Shown in pieces: positions 59,301 through 64,000 of a DNA stretch of 64,000 nucleotides. The DNA is from Enoplosus armatus (taxonomy: Eukaryota > Chordata > Actinopteri > Centrarchiformes > Enoplosidae). Under the pieces are notes generated by a model. It was not told the origin of the DNA and did no database searches. It saw only the letters and a program-made list of their open reading frames with translations. Made by a program: the position numbers and the translations under genes. The stretch lies in NCBI RefSeq assembly GCF_043641665.1, contig NC_092183.1:24143492-24207491 (forward strand), written 5' to 3'. Every line of letters starts with the position of its first letter. The stretch's first letter is position 1.

Positions 59301-62300
59301 AAGTTTCTTCACGCTAGCAGCCCAGCGAGGCTGTAATGCTAATGACACACGAGAAAACAGAACTACTGGATTGACAAAACGATGGCAAGACAATTTAGCA
59401 ACCTTACCACAGTGGGAGGATTATGTTGTTGTTTTTTTTTTTTTTACATTAAATGCATTAATCCCCTTTCCCTAGCCACACAAGGCTCATTGGTATGTCA
59501 GCTCCAGCTGTAATTCATCAGCCTCAGTTGTGCTTTCAGCTTAATGTAGGACTGGAATTAATACTTGAGTAATCTGAGTAGTAACTGCCAAAGTTCATAC
59601 TGCTTTCATATCAGTTTTAAAACAGCACCTGCAGATGGGAAGTGGTATCTGTCAGCGCCGTTTAGAAGTTCCATAACGTGACGTTATGTAACCGAATGTG
59701 TCAGCAGTATTACAAATTACAAAGTGCCACTCTTGAGAACTTCCTCTCTCTGTTAGTCACCTGGTACTGCGGCTCCTGGGTGAGGCGGCTGAGTTCTCTG
59801 AACTCCAGCTGGATGCTCGCGACCTCGGCCACAGTGCTGTCCGAGGTCCAGCGGGGGGGGTGGGCGGTGCCTTTCCCGATGTTCACGTCAGAGTAGGGGA
59901 TCTTGGATGGGGTGTTGAAGGCTGGCATCAGCCTGGAGCCGATGTCTTTCTGCAGAGGAAGAATGCAGGTTATATGCTGGGCTGCAACTAAAGGTTATTT
60001 TCATTATCGATTTGAGCTGCCGATCATTGTCTTGATTAATCGATGAATCTTTTAGTCTATAAAATGACCAAAAAAATTGGGAAAAATGCTCATCACAATT
60101 TCCCAGAGCCCAAAGTGACGCCAGCAGTCCAAAACCCAAAGACCCAAAGAAAAGCAGCAAAAAAACATTTAAGAAGCTGGAACCAGCAAACATTTTTGCT
60201 TGCACCTGTAACTGTGTAATTTCCCCCCCGGGGATCAATTCTGATTCTGTAATCGTTGCAGGTATTTGCAGATGTAAGGCATTGAAAACGAAAAAGTCAA
60301 AGTGTCAATCATGACCCAACTATTACTCAAAAAGACAAAAGACAAAAATCAGCACGTTCAGTGATCATGAAAATAAAAGTTGGTTGCAGCCCAAAGTATT
60401 TCTCCAAGATCATTTTCGACGGTTGAACCCTGTACGCTACATTTTTACGTTTGCTCCCCAGTCAAACTTGGGAGGCAAATATGCTATAATGGCTTGAAAG
60501 CACAACAGGAGAACAGCTACAGTGTGCTGTTTTCAGAGTTTCTGGCAATGGCAGATGAAAAGGTCAACCGAAAATACATCCACTTAAGTCAGAAAGAACA
60601 GGCAATACTACAGGTGTGGTGTAAATACTGCAGATGTTGTTGGCAATGACACACTGTCTGCACAACTAGTTGAAGAACATGGAGAAGGTGCTGATATCTG
60701 CATTCTTATATGCATAATCTCTTTGTTTTTATATGGACATTAAGGTTTTGAAATGGGTGCATATGTGTTGACTCACAGCTTTGTCTAGGAACAGGGTGTC
60801 TCCAGTCAGATGGTAGGTACTCAGCAGGCCTCCCAGTATGCGGATGGTGCTCTCAAATAGGTTGACATCTACATTCCTGTTGAACGTGAGCTCTGTGGCC
60901 ACCCACGCCTTAGCTTCCTCAAATTCTATAAACACAACATTACAAAACACAGTTACTGGTAGTCGAGAGGCAGAAGAAGTTCAGAGCTTGAAGGCGCAGA
61001 GGTCAGTCTACCTTCTTTAAGCTGCAGGATCCACATGGTATCCAGGGCGTCAATGAGCGTCAAGCCCAGGCCGAACCACTCGCTGTAGGACTTGGAGAGG
61101 GGCCTGAGCTCATCATGGCCCCAAGCAAAGTCTTTATAACCCTTCCATGCATGTCTGAAAGCTTCGCGCACTACCTCTGTCCGGTCAGCTTCTGTGACAC
61201 ACAAGATACAGTGGCTCAGATTACATTTCATGGTCACACTCAAAACACAGTCACTACTAATTCATCAAAAACAGAAAGTGGTAAAAAATAAAAAATAAAA
61301 AATAAATAATAATAATAATAACGCAGATACCTGACTCTTTTGACGATTTGACTTTTTGGTTGGCAGGTGAATCCTCCTTATTCTCCCCATCCTTGGTGCC
61401 TTCTGTGGCCTGGTCAGTGTCGATCACCGCCCCACGCCAGCTGAAAGTCACCAGAGGATTAAAAAAATAAAGAATAATATTACATATATAAAAAGTTAAG
61501 TTTAGTTGTGATCGCACTCCCAAGTCTCACCTGATGACTGCCTCCTCCTCCCCTTCTTTCTTGCCGTCAGCCGCCTTGTCCTCGGCCACCGTATCTGAGA
61601 TGTTTCCCTTCTTCTGAAGACGATTCTGAAGAACAGGCGGCCCTCTCCTATTGGATAACTTCGCCTGCGGCAAATAAACAAGAAACTTTTTTTATTTTAC
61701 CATTTAAATCTTCACCTCACAAGCAAGTTGTTTAGAAAGAAAAGCAGACTGATCTGTATTATCGATAAATGTTACGCACACATTCCTAATCTGCTGATAC
61801 CTCAGCTTCATTCAAAATATATGTGTCTATTTCAAAGAACACATCATTCTTCTCCCTCTTAGGTGTAATGCGCTTGTCACTGTCATTTTCTACCCAGCCG
61901 TCACAGTGGAGGAGGGGCGCGTGAGAGGTTTCCTCGCCCACAAAATCTCACGAACCCACAGAGACCGGCGGGTCCGTCCTCTCTCCCTATGTGCTTCAGC
62001 CTTCCCTTCAACCAGAGCAAGTACTCTACCTCGTGCTGACATTTTTACATTCATTATTTGTTGATAACACAAGCTATCTGCAAAATTAGGTAGCCTACTA
62101 GCGAGACCAAAAAGTGGAATGTTCTTGAATGCAAGATGAAGACACTCGGATTTCATATTTGATGAAGTGCTATAGTTCTTTAGTTGTCACATAATAAATA
62201 CGAAAAAAAGGTTCCCTACACATTTCCATGCCATCTCAACAGACAATGTTTTGTAAGAGGTTATTTTATTGTCAGAGTACTTGAGGAATTAGCTTCCAGG

Positions 62301-63936
62301 ATGTGAGAAACACCAGAGTGTGAATTCTTCAGTGCAGGGGAAGTCAGCTTGGAAAGATAAACACTTATTTTCAGAAGTCCAACGTTGATAGCCAACTATC
62401 TGTTGCCAAAAAGAAAATGGTCAACAATCTATCCTATCCTGTGCCCTAACTCCAACTCACAACACACTTTAACACTTTTTGAAAAAACACATTTGAACGT
62501 TAACATGGATCTAAAATTGTTTTCTTGCAACCTTAACCTTTCTATCCAAATGTACATTGACATTGAAATTTCAAGTGTTCCAGTCTCTTTAGAAACCCCG
62601 TGCTACCCTTAAAAGAACAGGAACAGATGTATAGAAACCTGGGAGGGTTGTTCCGTCAGTGGCGGTCGGCCCTGTTTCTCAGGCTCAGGAAGCACATGAG
62701 GGACGACGGGCCTCAGGACACTCTTACTGTCTGTGTCTTGCTCTCTCTCTGTAAGGCCTCAACACACACACGCACACAGGTTTAGTATAAAAAGTATTAC
62801 AGTAGTGCAGTAACATAGTTCAAGGGTGGCAGGCTGGCGTAATGATTACTGAAAGTCACTGGACTGCAGCCCACGGGAGCCCCTGTCCAACAAAGATAAA
62901 ACACTCACAGCATGCCAGAGGCTCAGGATATCATAGAACATGTTTCATGTATTGGAGCCTTACCTCTGATGTGTTCAGTTACAGCAGGATAGGAAGCAAT
63001 TCCACAAATAAACAGGAGGACAAGGGTGAAGAGGATGAGGCTCCGCTGCAGCCTGGACAGCTGCTTCCATTTCTGTTGACACACGGGAGAGAGGAAGATG
63101 GAGGGACGATGCCGACTTCTGTCCAGTAACTGGAGGATTTCTGTGGGTTTTATGGCTTTTTTTCCCTAAACCTCCTGGCTGTGTTGCATGCTTACACTGA
63201 TAACGCAACTCGGCTGTTAGATTAGTGTAATGAGTATAGAATCATACTGTAACTATCATACATAGAAGGCCTAAACAATATACACAATAAGTTTCTAAAT
63301 GCACCATTTGAAATTGGTACCACAAGTACCACATTTTTTTCCCCCTACATTGTTAGTAACGTAGGTTGTAACAGATTGCAAAGTCATAGAACTGAAGTTA
63401 CATCCAGGTAACATCCTGCCTAAAAACACCCACTTCTTTCAGCAAGGAATGTTTGACCGTGCCACTGCAAGTCTACAAAATACCAACGGATGGCCAAGAA
63501 AAGTTGACCAAAATGGACATGAAGTAGTTTACAGTTATTTTCGGCCTCCCAAATATCAGAAACATGCAATATCTCACTTCAGCAAGGCTAGTTGTTTAAT
63601 AGATGGAATGACAAATCAACATAAACTTGGAATTAAAGCCTCAACAATTATACTTCCTCACTAACTTCCTGGTATAACCCAGCCCTTGGAGTTGACAGTA
63701 AACTCTGAATATTTCACCACAAGCACAACACCCAACTCTACATTGCAGCACAGAAAAAGAAAAACCATGCATTCCTAGCAGGATGGGGGTGGGGGGGGGG
63801 GGTAAGACTCACGTACCCTCCAGCAGGACTGCCTCCTCCACTGCTTACTGTTGCTGTAACCTCCACTTCCTTGATTGGCAAAGCTTATAGATACGTAGTC
63901 CTGCCGAGATGGTGGGTGCATGTCTGTGACCCAGCC
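53851..63936 (-). CDS. man1b1: ER mannosyl-oligosaccharide 1,2-alpha-mannosidase (MAN1B1), 5' end may be partial
   Basis: Thirteen exons: 63817-63936 (Met at 63919-63921), 62964-63072, 62639-62748, 61531-61664, 61331-61440, 61012-61191, 60777-60925, 59761-59949, 57550-57740, 56215-56335, 55716-55910, 55398-55529 and 53851-54057. They give 643 residues from that Met (human 699). This GH47 enzyme trims one mannose from Man9GlcNAc2 and marks misfolded glycoproteins for ERAD. Order: cytosolic tail ending [20 protein letters not shown], one signal-anchor helix ([14 protein letters not shown]), a poorly conserved stem, then the catalytic barrel from about residue 200. Active-site residues are E274 in [10 protein letters not shown]407 in [10 protein letters not shown] and E542 in LLRPETVES; calcium-binding T631 lies in FNTEAHPLP (human E330, D463, E599, T688). 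Exon 63817-63936 opens at an acceptor (CTCCCAG) and is in frame with GWVTD before the Met, so an upstream coding exon may lie beyond the window. The third listed exon is least certain. Confidence 0.96.
54270..54720 (+). mobile_element. LINE endonuclease-domain relic in man1b1 intron
   Basis: Plus-strand frames read [44 protein letters not shown] and then, after a G-run frameshift, [33 protein letters not shown] and AIVYILPP. This is the N-terminal AP-endonuclease domain of a non-LTR retrotransposon (NVRSLxNKxDEL, FTETWL and [10 protein letters not shown] blocks). It lies antisense to man1b1. A poly-G tract at 54489-54498 breaks the frame. It could belong to the same LINE family as 15715-16130. 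Confidence 0.8.
56338..56409. repeat. (CA)n microsatellite abutting a man1b1 splice acceptor
   Basis: About 36 CA units with one GA interruption. On the transcribed strand this is a (TG)n tract running straight into the TAG acceptor of exon 56215-56335, in place of a normal polypyrimidine tract. Confidence 0.98.
56740..56985. mobile_element. hAT-like element fragment with CGGACCGCGGTCCG
   Basis: GGGTCACTAACAGGCGGACC, CGCGGTCCGAGTCCGGACCC and AGACGCCATCCTATACGG form the terminus of a known style of fish hAT element. It lies in a man1b1 intron. No transposase is seen. Confidence 0.55.
59985..60255. mobile_element. MITE of the GGGCTGCAACTAA...ATTAATCGAT family
   Basis: GGGCTGCAACTAAAGGTTAT, TTTTCATTATCGATTTGAGC, GATTAATCGATGAATCTTTT, then AGTCTATAAAATGACC and CAGAGCCCAAAGTGACG are in the order typical of this abundant fish MITE. 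A relative is nested at 22255-22535. It lies in the man1b1 intron between exons 59761-59949 and 60777-60925. Confidence 0.65.
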
Positions 63937-64000
63937 CTGGGAGGAGAGGAGGAGGAGACACGTTGAAGGGTTGTGCGAGCGAGAGGAGAGCCGGACGGAG

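Overview
The window is nuclear DNA from a vertebrate, almost certainly a teleost fish. Coding sequence is split into short GT-AG exons separated by introns. Intergenic and intronic DNA is full of simple repeats, non-autonomous DNA transposons (MITEs) and decayed LINE fragments of kinds common in fish. There are no operons, bacterial genes, CRISPR arrays or phage. Four protein-coding genes can be supported: whrn (whirlin, first coding exon only), noxa1 (NADPH oxidase activator 1, complete), dpp7 (dipeptidyl peptidase 2, complete) and man1b1 (ER alpha-1,2-mannosidase I, complete except perhaps the extreme N terminus). I assembled their exons by hand from splice sites, reading phase and remembered family sequences. 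The human orthologues all lie on 9q (WHRN at 9q32; NOXA1, DPP7 and MAN1B1 at 9q34.3), so the block looks like conserved synteny.

Layout. Positions 1-19167: no recognisable exon. This is probably the 5' part of a very long whrn intron 1 on the minus strand, filled with a LINE reverse-transcriptase relic (about 1477-2850), a PIF/Harbinger transposase relic (2945-3214), other LINE pieces, MITEs and dense microsatellites. Positions 19168-19884 (minus): whrn exon 1 inside a CpG-rich segment. Positions 20100-28614: intergenic, repeats only. Positions 28651-37802 (minus): noxa1 in 14 coding exons, with a likely non-coding first exon near 39522-39650. Positions 40774-49684 (plus): dpp7 in 13 exons, with a CLEAR/E-box-like site just upstream. 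Positions 49685-53850: the convergent 3' ends of dpp7 and man1b1. Positions 53851-63936 (minus): man1b1 in 13 exons, continuing to or past the right edge.

The four genes are not a pathway. noxa1 encodes the cytosolic activator of NOX1-type oxidases, dpp7 a lysosomal/secretory serine peptidase, man1b1 an ER/Golgi glycosidase that trims N-glycans in quality control, and whrn a stereocilia and photoreceptor scaffold. I found no convincing undescribed biological system. The most interesting points are a degenerate p67phox-type central SH3 still present in noxa1, a (TG)n microsatellite directly abutting a man1b1 splice acceptor, a TFEB/MITF-like site at dpp7, and several MITEs with clear termini.
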